Assembly (NCBI RefSeq): GCF_022138605.1
Contig: NZ_JACBFS010000005.1
Coordinates: forward strand, 186,001-250,000
Source of the DNA: Xanthobacter sp. NM-25
Lineage (GTDB): Bacteria; Pseudomonadota; Alphaproteobacteria; Rhizobiales; Xanthobacteraceae
Length of the DNA: 64,000 bases
Direction: 5' to 3'
Each line of letters begins with the position of its first letter. Position 1 is the stretch's first letter. The position numbers and the translations under genes are program-made. This document shows positions 1 through 7,342 of this stretch, piece after piece. The notes beneath the pieces were generated by a model, which saw nothing but the letters and a program-made list of their open reading frames with translations, did no database searches and had not been told where the DNA came from.

Positions 1-11
1 TTGGCCCGATC

Positions 12-995
12 CTAGCTGGCCACGCATTGCCTGAACCCCTCCACGAATTCGGCGCGGTCGAGGTTTCGGCCGATGACGACAAACTGTGACATGGGCGTCT
101 CATCATCGGTCCACGGCCGGTCCTGACGCATGGTTGTCAGCATGCGCACGCTCTGAAAAACGATGCGTTGGGGAAACCCGCGCGCATGAAAAATGCCCTT
201 GGTGCGGTAGAGATCTTGTCCACGGGCCTGTGCAATGGTGTTCAACCAGATCGAAAAGCGGTTCAGATCGATGGGCCGGCTCTCTTCCAGAACGAACGAG
301 GCGACCGCGTCGTCGTGCTCATGCTCATGATCGTCGAGAAACGCTGGATCCACTTCCAGTTTCTGCACGAGATCGAACGCGCCGACGCCAATGACCTTGT
401 CGAGGTCGATCCGGCTATCCTGGGTGTGGTGGATGCGGGCCAGCGGATTGAGGGCGCGGATGCGGGCTTCGACCGCCTTCAGTCGTTCGGCATCCACCAG
501 GTCGATTTTGTTGATCAGGACGATATCGCTGAAGGCGACCTGCTCAACCGCCTCGTTGCTCTGATCGAGATTTGCATCGATGTTGACGGCATCCACCAGG
601 GTCACGAAGGCGTCGAGCTGGATACTACTCTTCACTTCGTCGGCGACGAAGAAGGTGGAGGCGACGGGGGCGGGATCAGCGAGGCCCGTCGTTTCGATCA
701 GGATGCCGGTCAGATCGTCTGCCCGCTCGCGAAGCCGCTGCAGCGTGTCGATCAGATCGCCGCGCACAGTGCAGCACAGACAGCCGTTGTTGAACTCCAC
801 CAGCTCGGCCTGGTCATCCTGCACGACCAGCTGGCCGTCGATGCTGATCTGGCCGAATTCATTGACGATCACGGCGATCTTCTTGCCGTGCTCCTCGTGC
901 AGGATGTGATTGATGAGGGTTGTCTTGCCGGAACCAAGAAAGCCCGTGACGACGGTGGCGGGAATGCGGCTGTTCGCCGATTTTGCGGGCGGCAT
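12..995 (-). CDS. CobW/G3E-family metallochaperone GTPase
   Basis: A 327-aa GTP-binding protein of the COG0523 (CobW) family, cytoplasmic. These proteins hydrolyse GTP to deliver or insert metals such as Co, Zn or Ni. Visible motifs are the P-loop GFLGSGKTT at residues 18-26, the family metal-binding CxCC as GCLCC near 71-75, the guanine-specificity motif NKID at 162-165, and a histidine-rich stretch HEHEHDD near 223-229, a likely extra metal site. The upstream sequence GGAAGGATAGGACG supports the ATG at 995. It lies 4 nt after the 333-aa gene on the same strand and downstream of cbtB, which suggests a metal-homeostasis operon. The metal cannot be read from sequence; cobalt is an inference from the neighbouring Cbt genes. 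The family call is secure. Confidence 0.93.
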   Translation of the reverse strand: MPPAKSANSRIPATVVTGFLGSGKTTLINHILHEEHGKKIAVIVNEFGQISIDGQLVVQDDQAELVEFNNGCLCCTVRGDLIDTLQRLRERADDLTGILIETTGLADPAPVASTFFVADEVKSSIQLDAFVTLVDAVNIDANLDQSNEAVEQVAFSDIVLINKIDLVDAERLKAVEARIRALNPLARIHHTQDSRIDLDKVIGVGAFDLVQKLEVDPAFLDDHEHEHDDAVASFVLEESRPIDLNRFSIWLNTIAQARGQDLYRTKGIFHARGFPQRIVFQSVRMLTTMRQDRPWTDDETPMSQFVVIGRNLDRAEFVEGFRQCVAS

Positions 996-999
996 CGTC

Positions 1000-2001
1000 C
1001 TATCCTTCCGTGGAAATTGAGCTCAGGGACAGCATTCGAGAAAGCGGCCTGTCGAAGGCGCGCTCCCAATCGGGGCGGTCGCTTTCTTGCCTGCGCCAGC
1101 GACGCTGCCTCAGGGCGACTCGAATGCAGGACAGCTCGGCGCGTGTCGGCGCGCGCCGGTGGCCGAATAGGTTGCTCAACGCATTCGGTGGCAGCGACAA
1201 ATCAAGCATATGCTCGACCTGTCGTTTGAACCGGGCAAGAGGCTGGTCGCCATAGCGATCGATCAGACTTTGAAACGCCGCGTGGCGGTCGATTGCGTTC
1301 GTTGCATGGGGATGGCGGGGCCGTGGCGGGAACACGTAGCCAACCGGAACAAGCCCGGGAGGGATGGGCGCGATATTGGCGTGTGTTGCGGAGCCCGACA
1401 GCAGATTTGGAATGAGGTGTCGCCGTTCCGGATGGCACGTTTCGATGCGTCCCAAAGCCGTCTGGAATATCCATGTGTCCGCGTGAAATCGTTCGGCACA
1501 TTCGGCGGGCTCGATCGACTGGCCCGCCACGGCGCATAATTTGTGCCCGATGTCACTCGCGTGGGGGCGGACACATACGTCGGCATAGGGTGTTTCCAAA
1601 CCAAGATCGTAGCAACACAGATCCCGTTCGGACGCATCGAGAGCATCCGCATCGGGTCCCATGGCCGTGACGTACGGTCGCTGGGACATTCGTGCCTGCT
1701 GCTCCGGCAGGCAAAGCGCGACGCCATGATTCCAGCTTTCCGGATCCGAGCTGATCATTTCGAAGGCAATCAGCTGAAATCCGTCACACATCTTGAGTGC
1801 AATTCGAGCCGTCGCGGTCGCCGCTTCCACCCAGCCGTCCCGGACGTCGACGAATGTGCGGGGCTCGCCCGGAAACTGCCCCACGGCGCCAAACGCCCCC
1901 AGGCTAAGGGCGCATTCCGGATCGGCTATAGCCCCGACAAGCCAGGCGAAGCTGGGACCGGGCGTGTGCTCTGGCAAATGGAATGTGGCAGCGCTGTTCA
2001 T
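1000..2001 (-). CDS. Conserved-looking hypothetical protein, 333 aa
   Basis: I do not recognise this protein. It has no obvious signal peptide or membrane segment. It contains many Cys and His residues in the middle third, for example the DLCCYDLG stretch, an HASDIGHKLC segment and a CHPERRH stretch, so metal binding is possible but unproven. The C-terminal third is basic and arginine-rich (LRQRRWRRQES). The reading frame is uninterrupted, has high G/C at third positions, and ends 4 nt before the CobW-type gene, with which it is probably co-transcribed. The ribosome-binding site before the ATG at 2001 is weak. Position in a CobW/CbtB block suggests a metal-linked or adaptor role; that is inference only. 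Confidence 0.75.
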   Translation of the reverse strand: MNSAATFHLPEHTPGPSFAWLVGAIADPECALSLGAFGAVGQFPGEPRTFVDVRDGWVEAATATARIALKMCDGFQLIAFEMISSDPESWNHGVALCLPEQQARMSQRPYVTAMGPDADALDASERDLCCYDLGLETPYADVCVRPHASDIGHKLCAVAGQSIEPAECAERFHADTWIFQTALGRIETCHPERRHLIPNLLSGSATHANIAPIPPGLVPVGYVFPPRPRHPHATNAIDRHAAFQSLIDRYGDQPLARFKRQVEHMLDLSLPPNALSNLFGHRRAPTRAELSCIRVALRQRRWRRQESDRPDWERAFDRPLSRMLSLSSISTEG

Positions 2002-2021
2002 CGCTCTGATCCGTTTCCGCT

Positions 2022-2681
2022 TCAGGATCGGCTTCTGTTTCGAGCTTTACTGACCGCCCGCCGTCCAAAAGCGGCCGTCATTCCGCCTGCCAGACCAATC
2101 GACACAAGCCAACCCGCCGCGACTGTCGGTTGAACCGGCGCGATAAATTCACCCGTATGGAATGTCTCCGCGCTGCTCTGGCAGAGGACAAACGCCAAGG
2201 CCGCTGATCGGTCATTCTCGATGGAGGCGACGATCCGGGCAGCCTGCGCATGAGCCTCCGGCTTGGTCGCCAAATGCTCAAGGAGGGCCCAAGTGCCAGC
2301 CAGATAGGCATGGGAGCATCGATTGAAGCTGCTTTCCTCATTCGTGATGGCTCCCGGAACGAGCCCCCACAAGCAGTATGTCTTCTGAATTCTGGTGTAG
2401 TTGAGCAGCCGGCGGAACCGCTCGTCGGTGCGGGTCTGGCGTTCAGCTAAGGCGATGATGGCGCCATAGTAAGGGGCCACGAACGCCATGTCGGAGTGAG
2501 CGATTGCCGAGATCTCGAGCCCGCGCGCCTCGGCACTGTTCATTTCTGCGCCAGATCGGTGTGCCTCGGCTGCAGTCGCGGCCACAAGCAGCAGGATGCC
2601 GAGAGGGAGCGCAGACCAGGGGCGGGTTGGTGCGGCGGCTGAGCTGCGCCTTGATGTGCGGTCCGGCAAAAATCTCTTCAT
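2022..2681 (-). CDS. Exported protein with C-terminal membrane anchor, unknown function
   Basis: A 219-aa protein starting at the ATG at 2681. A longer frame opens at 2786, but only the shorter start puts a basic leader followed by the hydrophobic stretch LPLGILLLVAATAAEA at the N-terminus, with a plausible signal peptidase site after AEA. The mature part contains three cysteines (in TYCLWG, FNRCSHAY and FVLCQSS), which could form disulphides or a cofactor site in the periplasm. Near the C-terminus, VAAGWLVSIGLAGGMTAAFG looks like a membrane segment followed by a basic tail. It precedes the 333-aa gene by 20 nt on the same strand. I cannot assign a family. A role in metal handling is suggested only by context. 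Confidence 0.65.
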   Translation of the reverse strand: MKRFLPDRTSRRSSAAAPTRPWSALPLGILLLVAATAAEAHRSGAEMNSAEARGLEISAIAHSDMAFVAPYYGAIIALAERQTRTDERFRRLLNYTRIQKTYCLWGLVPGAITNEESSFNRCSHAYLAGTWALLEHLATKPEAHAQAARIVASIENDRSAALAFVLCQSSAETFHTGEFIAPVQPTVAAGWLVSIGLAGGMTAAFGRRAVSKARNRSRS

Positions 2682-2866
2682 CGTCTTGCGCCTCGGATGG
2701 CACGCCCTTGAACGGCGCGACGTGCTGGTTTTTTGCCTCAAAACGACCGCTCTTTCCGTCTGCAGAGCGTCCCGCATTCGCAACATCGTGCCCCGCCCGC
2801 TCTCGCCGAAGACTTGGCCGCTCTCAGCCTGGCATCAGCTCCCGAGCTGATTCCGGCTCTGGGTCG

Positions 2867-3022
2867 TCAGGCTTTTGCGACGGCGGGTGCGGCGCCGCCT
2901 CCGTGCGCCTCGCTCGCCATGGAACGCCTGAGCGTGGCTGCGCCAAGGGATCTCGGCAAGCCGATGGCAACGCTGGCGATCAATCCGGCCAGCATTCCCT
3001 TGAACAAGAGCTTTCCGGCCAT
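2867..3022 (-). pseudogene. Truncated cbtA fusion (first 17 codons only)
   Basis: This frame begins with the same residues as the full CbtA encoded at 19733 (MAGKLLFKGMLAGLIAS). It then diverges where the duplicated DNA ends and stops after 51 codons. It shares the full cbtA ribosome-binding site GAGGAG and the 11-nt spacing from cbtB, so it may be translated. It lacks all membrane helices beyond the partial first one and cannot be a working CbtA subunit. It is best read as the junction product of the cbtB duplication. Confidence 0.7.
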
Positions 3023-3033
3023 GTTTGGGCTCC

Positions 3034-3261
3034 TCAGTGGCAGGGGAAACCGAGCAGGTGGCGGGCATCATGGACGTATTCGTGGACATAGGAGCCCGCG
3101 AAGACGGAGAGGGCCCCTTCCTCGACCCCGACGAAGTAGATGGCGAGCAGCATCATGAGGCCGCCGAAGAGGGCCCATGGCATCACCTCACGCAGCGGGA
3201 TCGGAGCGGGGGTGGCAATGGATCCCGAGAATTTGGCCTGATGCTGCAAGAGTGTGGACAT
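3034..3261 (-). CDS. cbtB: CbtB cobalt-transport subunit, duplicate copy
   Basis: A 75-aa protein with one membrane helix (PWALFGGLMMLLAIYFVGV) and a C-terminal histidine-rich motif (YVHEYVHDARHLLGFPCH), both typical of CbtB, the small partner of CbtA in B12-regulated cobalt transporters. The start is the second ATG of an ATGACCATG pair: AGGAGG directly abuts the first ATG and is 6 nt from the second. The protein is identical in sequence to the copy at 19745-19972. Unlike that copy it is followed only by a truncated cbtA, so it has no complete partner here. It could pair with the distant CbtA or have its own role. Leader and promoter are also duplicated. Confidence 0.88.
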   Translation of the reverse strand: MSTLLQHQAKFSGSIATPAPIPLREVMPWALFGGLMMLLAIYFVGVEEGALSVFAGSYVHEYVHDARHLLGFPCH

Positions 3262-3271
3262 GGTCATCCTC

Positions 3272-3301
3272 CTGGACAAGGGGGTTCTGGACAAGGGGGT
3301 T
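3272..3301. repeat. 15-bp tandem duplication in the cbtB leader
   Basis: The unit CTGGACAAGGGGGTT occurs twice head to tail here but once in the second cbtB copy. It lies between the leader hairpin and the ribosome-binding site. It probably arose by slippage after the larger duplication. Confidence 0.9.
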
Positions 3302-3302
3302 G

Positions 3303-3360
3303 AAAAACGCAAAACGCCCCACGCGGCCCGGCCCAGGAAGGACGAGAGCAGTGGGGCGTT
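3303..3360 (-). terminator. Attenuator-like hairpin in the cbtB leader (copy 1)
   Basis: On the minus strand a perfect 10-bp stem AACGCCCCAC/GTGGGGCGTT (arms 3351-3360 and 3313-3322) encloses a G/C-rich loop and is followed by TTTTGCGTTTTT. It sits between the putative promoter and cbtB, so it would act as a leader terminator rather than an end-of-gene one. It is conserved in copy 2. No cobalamin-riboswitch core was recognised beside it. Confidence 0.55.
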
Positions 3361-3397
3361 GATGCCGAAAATTTTGGGTAGCTGTATTGCTGGCAAA

Positions 3398-3426
3398 AAA
3401 TTTGCATGGCTTTTCCAGCCTGTCAA
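3398..3426 (-). promoter_or_regulatory. Putative sigma-70 promoter for cbtB copy 1
   Basis: On the minus strand there is a perfect -35 TTGACA (3421-3426), a 17-nt spacer and a weak -10 AAATTT (3398-3403). The matching position in copy 2 has the same -35 and spacing with -10 AAACTT. Confidence 0.4.
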
Positions 3427-3439
3427 GCGCTGCTTCAAG

Positions 3440-3744
3440 ATCGCCCTCAGGTAAGGGTTGGTCGAGTGGTGCAACTCCAGTGTGTTGCCGTGAGGCCGCA
3501 GATGAGGACCGGTTGTTGGTAAGAGGTGTTACGTTGGGGACGGCAATTCATGGTTGCCGGTATGTGGTGAAATGCAGTCACCTAAACATAGAGTTGACAG
3601 GGCTGGCGCGGCTCTTCTAGCTTTTCCGCGACCGGCTGAGCGAGCCATAAACCCGATGTCTTCTGCTGGGTAACCCCTATTTTCTTCCATTTTCGTGGCA
3701 ACGAGTGGGCGTTGCTTTTGTCAATCGGAAGGATCCGGTGAAAA
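3440..3744. promoter_or_regulatory. Divergent intergenic region with putative amiC promoter
   Basis: This 305-bp gap separates the leftward cbtB unit from the rightward amidase operon. A plus-strand TTGACA at 3594-3599 followed, after 18 nt, by TAGCTT at 3618-3623 is a possible promoter for amiC, leaving a leader of roughly 110 nt. No open reading frame here looks coding. Confidence 0.35.
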
Positions 3745-4926
3745 GTGGAAGGCGCCATGCAAATGCAGGGGTTGAATATGCACGGCAGCGCAAACGGATC
3801 TTCTCGCGGCGGCGCAGCGACATCCGAGCCCTGGCATGTCGGGGTCCTCTTTTCGAGGACTGGCTTCATGTCGGTCATTGAGGAAACACAGCTTCGTGGC
3901 ACCTTGATTGCCATAGAGGAAATCAACGATGCCGGCGGCATCAATGGCCGGCCGATCGTTCCGATCATCTACGATCCGGGTTCCGACGTGCGGTCGTACG
4001 GGCAGTATGCGAAGCGTCTCATGGTGGAGAATGGCGTCTATACAATATTCGGTTGCTACACCTCGGCGAGCCGCAAGGCGGTGCTTCCTGTGGTCGAGCG
4101 TCTCAATGGGCTCTTATGGTACCCGACCTTATACGAAGGGTTCGAGTTTTCACCGAACGTATTATACACAGGAGCGACGCCAAACCAGAATTCAGTCCAG
4201 CTATGTAAAATGTTGATGGAGCAGTTTGGTACGCGTTTTTATTTTGTCGGTTCGGATTACGTTTATCCACGCGAGTCCAATCGGGTCATGCGTGAGCTCA
4301 TTCAGGGCAATGGTGGGACAGTCGTCGGTGAGCGGTATCTCAAGCTGGAGGCGGAGCGGAGCGAATTCGCGCCAGTCTTGCGCGATATCAGGGAAGTGCA
4401 GCCTGACGTCATCTTCTCGACGGTCGTCGGTGAGTCAACGACCTTCCTATATCAGACCTATCATGATTTCGGTCTTAATCCGAAGTGCCTTCCCATTGCG
4501 AGCTTGACGACAACCGAAGCCGAAATTCGCGCCATGGGGTTCGACGTGGGAGAAGGTCACTACACTGCGGCATCTTACTTTCAGGGCGTGCAGACGGAAG
4601 GGAACAGCCGGTTCGTGAGCCGATACCGTGAGCGATATGGTGAAGACGAACCCACGAATATGTGCCTGGAGGCATCCTATTTTCAGGTGAACCTTTTTGC
4701 CCGAGCGTTGGAACGGACCAATTCTTTGGAAACCTCACTCCTGCGCAATTCGGTCATGGGCGCCGAGTTCGATGCGCCGCAGGGGGCCGTATCGATCAAT
4801 CCCTTGTGGGGGCATGCCGATGTTTGGGCGCGCATCGGCAGGGTCAATCGGCAGGGCCAATTCGACATCGTTTATCAGTCGCCATCCAATGTTAAGGCCG
4901 ATCCTTACCTCGTAAGCCATGGTTGA
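3745..4926 (+). CDS. amiC: AmiC-type cytoplasmic amide-binding negative regulator
   Basis: A 393-aa periplasmic-binding-protein fold without a signal peptide, closely matching Pseudomonas AmiC. Shared blocks include TRKAVLPVVER-like, YPTLYEGFEFSPN, ATPNQNS, SDYVYPRESN, VIFSTVVG and ASLTTTEAE. In the known system AmiC binds short-chain amides, and without inducer it sequesters the antiterminator AmiR. The assigned start is a GTG preceded by GGAAGGA; in-frame ATGs at 3757, 3763 and 3778 are alternatives, and the first conserved segment begins only about 30 residues in. The stop overlaps amiR by 8 nt, as expected for two proteins that form a complex. UrtA-like urea/amide binding proteins are the nearest alternative; the neighbouring amiR and amiE make AmiC the better call. 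Confidence 0.92.
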   Translation: MEGAMQMQGLNMHGSANGSSRGGAATSEPWHVGVLFSRTGFMSVIEETQLRGTLIAIEEINDAGGINGRPIVPIIYDPGSDVRSYGQYAKRLMVENGVYTIFGCYTSASRKAVLPVVERLNGLLWYPTLYEGFEFSPNVLYTGATPNQNSVQLCKMLMEQFGTRFYFVGSDYVYPRESNRVMRELIQGNGGTVVGERYLKLEAERSEFAPVLRDIREVQPDVIFSTVVGESTTFLYQTYHDFGLNPKCLPIASLTTTEAEIRAMGFDVGEGHYTAASYFQGVQTEGNSRFVSRYRERYGEDEPTNMCLEASYFQVNLFARALERTNSLETSLLRNSVMGAEFDAPQGAVSINPLWGHADVWARIGRVNRQGQFDIVYQSPSNVKADPYLVSHG

Positions 4927-5674
4927 TGGGGGCAAGACGAGAAATGAGCAGCGTGGAGAGCGCGAAATGAGCAGTGCGGGGGGCACCGGCGAGACGTCGA
5001 GCAAAGAGCCGGCGGCCGAGGGGCGGCAGCTTGAGCAACGTTCGGACTTGGGTTCAGGCGTGAACCGGCTCGCCGGCCGAGTCCCCTCCGGGGACCAGCG
5101 TCGGCCGGGTGCGCGCTCGAGCGAGCTCAACGTCGCCGTGATCGTGGAGCGCGACGACAACGGCGAGTTTCTCATTCGCGAGCTTCAGCGGCTAAGGGCG
5201 GTTGTTCGACACATCTGGCCGGTGCCTGCGCAACTGCCCCTGCAGCATGACGTGATTTTTTGCCTGCTTTCGGAGGATCTGCCGCAGCGGATCCCGTGGG
5301 TGCCGGGAGAGCCCTCTTCGGCGTTGGTCGTCGTCGATGATGGCAAGCAACCGTTAGACTTGAAGTTGATTCACAATTGTGCAGGTCATGGTGTGCTCCA
5401 CTTTCCTGCAACCTCCCGCGCGATTCAGACGGTGCTGATGCTTTCGCGGGAGAGTTTCCAATATGAGCGTCGTTTGCGGGGGCGTATCGACAAGCTGGAC
5501 GACAGCCTGCGCACGACACGGCTCGTCGAGCGAGCGAAATCCCTGTTGGTCCGGACGAAAAACCTAACGGATGAGGAAGCCTACAGCTTCCTCCGTACGC
5601 GAGCCATGGAGAAGCGCGTTACGATTGGCGCAGTGGCGTCGACCGTGATTGACTCGTATGAGCTGCTCGGCTAA
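4919..5674 (+). CDS. amiR: AmiR-type ANTAR transcription antiterminator
   Basis: A 251-aa protein with a pseudo-receiver domain (about residues 62-165) in which the phosphorylation site is not apparent, then a coiled-coil linker (ESFQYERRLRGRIDKLDDSLR). It ends in an ANTAR RNA-binding domain: ERAKSLLVRTKNLTDEEAYSFLRTRAMEKR near residues 195-225. In the known system AmiR, freed from AmiC by amide, binds the leader of the amidase mRNA and prevents termination. It is about 55 residues longer than Pseudomonas AmiR because of a glycine/serine-rich N-terminal extension; an ATG at 4967 would shorten it. The gene overlaps amiC by 8 nt and is followed by a leader that carries a terminator and hexaloop hairpins. 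Confidence 0.9.
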   Translation: MVDGGKTRNEQRGEREMSSAGGTGETSSKEPAAEGRQLEQRSDLGSGVNRLAGRVPSGDQRRPGARSSELNVAVIVERDDNGEFLIRELQRLRAVVRHIWPVPAQLPLQHDVIFCLLSEDLPQRIPWVPGEPSSALVVVDDGKQPLDLKLIHNCAGHGVLHFPATSRAIQTVLMLSRESFQYERRLRGRIDKLDDSLRTTRLVERAKSLLVRTKNLTDEEAYSFLRTRAMEKRVTIGAVASTVIDSYELLG

Positions 5675-5763
5675 TAGAATTACGTCGTATTCGGCAATAG
5701 CGCCGTAGTGAAAATGATGTAGGGCCTGTTCTCTTGCGGTGGCGGGAGGCGGGCTCTTTTTGT

Positions 5764-5858
5764 GTGCCGCAACACGGCGGTACTTTTCGGCGTGCGTGCC
5801 GATCTCACAATCTCACGTGGCAACAAGGCCCTGACATGATCCGTCCGACCGGGCGGAC
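5764..5858 (+). promoter_or_regulatory. Candidate ANTAR-target tandem hairpins in amiE leader
   Basis: Two stem-loops with six-base loops lie 59 nt apart. The first is a 7-bp stem (5764-5770/5777-5783, one G-U pair) with loop AACACG. The second is a 5-bp stem (5843-5847/5854-5858) with loop ACCGGG. ANTAR targets are known to be paired hexaloop hairpins with A at loop position 1 and G at position 4. The second loop fits fully; the first has A1 but A instead of G4. The second hairpin is nested in the terminator stem, so AmiR binding could compete with termination. Confidence 0.6.
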
Positions 5859-5871
5859 CAGGGCCTTTTTT
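5827..5871 (+). terminator. Rho-independent terminator in amiR-amiE leader
   Basis: A 7-bp stem GGCCCTG/CAGGGCC (5827-5833/5859-5865) encloses an inner hairpin and is followed by TTTTTT (5866-5871). It lies 153 nt after amiR and 363 nt before the amiE start, and is the natural target for AmiR antitermination. Confidence 0.85.
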
Positions 5872-6234
5872 GTTGTTGGATGACGAATGTGACCACTCCA
5901 GATCCTTGTCTTGAAGAGTTGCGGCCATGCGATGGGGTGTTCTTTGCCGTTTGTCGCGCGGTCAGCGCGATCGGCATCGCTCTCCATGTGTCTGGTCGCG
6001 GACCTCAGGGACGTTTCGGCTGCGTTGCGCCGGGAAGGGCGGTCTTCCGTCGGATGTGTGCGCGCGCTGCGGTCTATCCCATGTCAGCCAGAAAAGTCAC
6101 CAAGGCTGTCGAGAGTCCGTGGTCCGGTGTCTGCGGCCGCGGCGAAGATCTCTTCCGCATGGTGCCAACGTTCTCAAGCGACGTTGCCTCTTCTCCCGCC
6201 TCAGATCGTAACGCGAGAACTAAGGAGATCCGTC
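5872..6234 (+). other. Long untranslated leader of amiE
   Basis: These 363 nt between terminator and amiE show no convincing coding frame. An upstream ATG at 5911 is in frame with amiE, but its translation does not look like amidase and lacks a ribosome-binding site. The only clear signal is AAGGAG at 6222-6227, which sets the amiE start. Any further RNA structure was not resolved by eye. Confidence 0.6.
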
Positions 6235-7269
6235 ATGTTCCACGGAGACATCACCAGCAGCAACGACACTGTTGGTGTCGCTGTCGTCAATTACAAGATG
6301 CCGCGGTTGCATACCAAGGAGGAGGTTCTCGAAAACGCGCGTAACATCGCGACCATGATCGAGGGCATGAAGGTTGGTCTGCCCGGCATGGACCTTGTGA
6401 TTTTCCCGGAATACTCCACCCATGGAATCATGTATGATTCCAAGGAGATGTATGAGACTGCCTCGCAGGTTCCGGGCGAGGAGACGGCGATCTTCGCGGA
6501 AGCCTGCAAGAAGGCCAATGTCTGGGGCGTCTTTTCGCTGACGGGCGAGCGCCACGAGGAGCATCCCAACAAGGCGCCCTACAACACGCTCATCCTCATG
6601 AACAACAAGGGTGAGATTGTGCAGAAGTATCGCAAGATCATGCCCTGGGTTCCCATTGAGGGCTGGTATCCCGGAGACTGCACCTATGTGTCCGAGGGTC
6701 CCAAGGGCATGAAGGTCAGCCTCATCATCTGTGATGACGGCAACTATCCGGAGATCTGGCGCGATTGTGCCATGCGTGGCGCCGAACTCATCGTCCGCTG
6801 TCAGGGATACATGTATCCGGCCAAGGAACAGCAGGTGCAGATTTCCAAATCCATGGCCTGGGCCAACAACGTCTATGTCGCGGTGGCCAACGCGGCCGGT
6901 TTCGATGGCGTTTATTCCTATTTCGGCCATTCCGCGATCGTCGGCTTTGATGGCCGCACGCTCGGTGAATGCGGAACCGAGGAATATGGGATCCAGTACG
7001 CTCAGCTTTCCGTGTCGGCGATCCGGGATGCGCGGCGCAACGGCCAGTCCCAGAACCATCTCTTCAAGTTGCTCCACCGCGGCTACACCGGAATGATCAA
7101 TTCGGGTGACGGTGACAAGGGTACCGCGGCGTGCCCCTATAATTTCTATGCCAAGTGGGTGAGCGATCCCGAGGGCACTCGCGAGATGGTCGAGGCGATG
7201 ACCCGCACCACCATCGGCACGGAGGAATGTCCGATCGAAGGGATTCCGAACAGTCCATCGCATCGCTGA
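6235..7269 (+). CDS. amiE: Aliphatic amidase
   Basis: A 344-aa nitrilase-superfamily amidase that hydrolyses short aliphatic amides to the acid and ammonia in the cytoplasm. It aligns nearly without gaps with Pseudomonas AmiE (SSNDTVGVAVVNYKMPRLHT, ANVWGVFSLTGERHEEHP, FDGVYSYFGHSAI). The catalytic residues fall at the same numbers: E59 in FPEY, K134 in KYRK, C166 in LIICDDG, with E142 also kept. Start at the ATG at 6235 is set by AAGGAG 7 nt upstream and by homology; the longer in-frame start at 5911 is rejected. Expression is probably controlled by the AmiC/AmiR leader terminator. It is followed by an AAA+ ATPase, the counterpart of amiB. Confidence 0.97.
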   Translation: MFHGDITSSNDTVGVAVVNYKMPRLHTKEEVLENARNIATMIEGMKVGLPGMDLVIFPEYSTHGIMYDSKEMYETASQVPGEETAIFAEACKKANVWGVFSLTGERHEEHPNKAPYNTLILMNNKGEIVQKYRKIMPWVPIEGWYPGDCTYVSEGPKGMKVSLIICDDGNYPEIWRDCAMRGAELIVRCQGYMYPAKEQQVQISKSMAWANNVYVAVANAAGFDGVYSYFGHSAIVGFDGRTLGECGTEEYGIQYAQLSVSAIRDARRNGQSQNHLFKLLHRGYTGMINSGDGDKGTAACPYNFYAKWVSDPEGTREMVEAMTRTTIGTEECPIEGIPNSPSHR

Positions 7270-7342
7270 CGCTCCGACGAGAGGCCTCCAGCGTGAAGGC
7301 GCTGGAGGCTGACGGCACGCCGGTCGATACGACAGGTAGGAC

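Larger units (their letters stand above)
2972..3439. repeat. Direct repeat, copy 1 (cbtB unit, 468 bp)
   Basis: Near-identical in the same orientation to 19683-20136 (454 bp). It spans the first 17 codons of cbtA, all of cbtB, the leader hairpin and the promoter. Differences seen are one extra 15-bp unit here, a one-base difference in an A-run, and a few substitutions near the promoter. The two copies are about 16.7 kb apart and bracket the amidase and tubulin operons. There are no terminal inverted repeats or transposase, so it looks like segmental duplication rather than an insertion sequence. Confidence 0.95.

Noticed and set aside
168..1229. Long plus-strand open frame opposite the CobW gene
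   Set aside because: It is the antisense shadow of a clear GTPase; high G/C creates open frames on both strands.
2972..3439. Insertion sequence as the source of the repeat
   Set aside because: No transposase, terminal inverted repeats or target duplication; the repeat is exactly a promoter-leader-cbtB unit.
3691..3722. Sigma-54-like elements TGGCA and TTGCT before amiC
   Set aside because: The GG and GC doublets are 15 nt apart; sigma-54 promoters need 10.
5911..6234. N-terminal extension of the amidase
   Set aside because: Homology and the catalytic residue numbering begin at the ATG at 6235, which has AAGGAG; the upstream part is not amidase-like.
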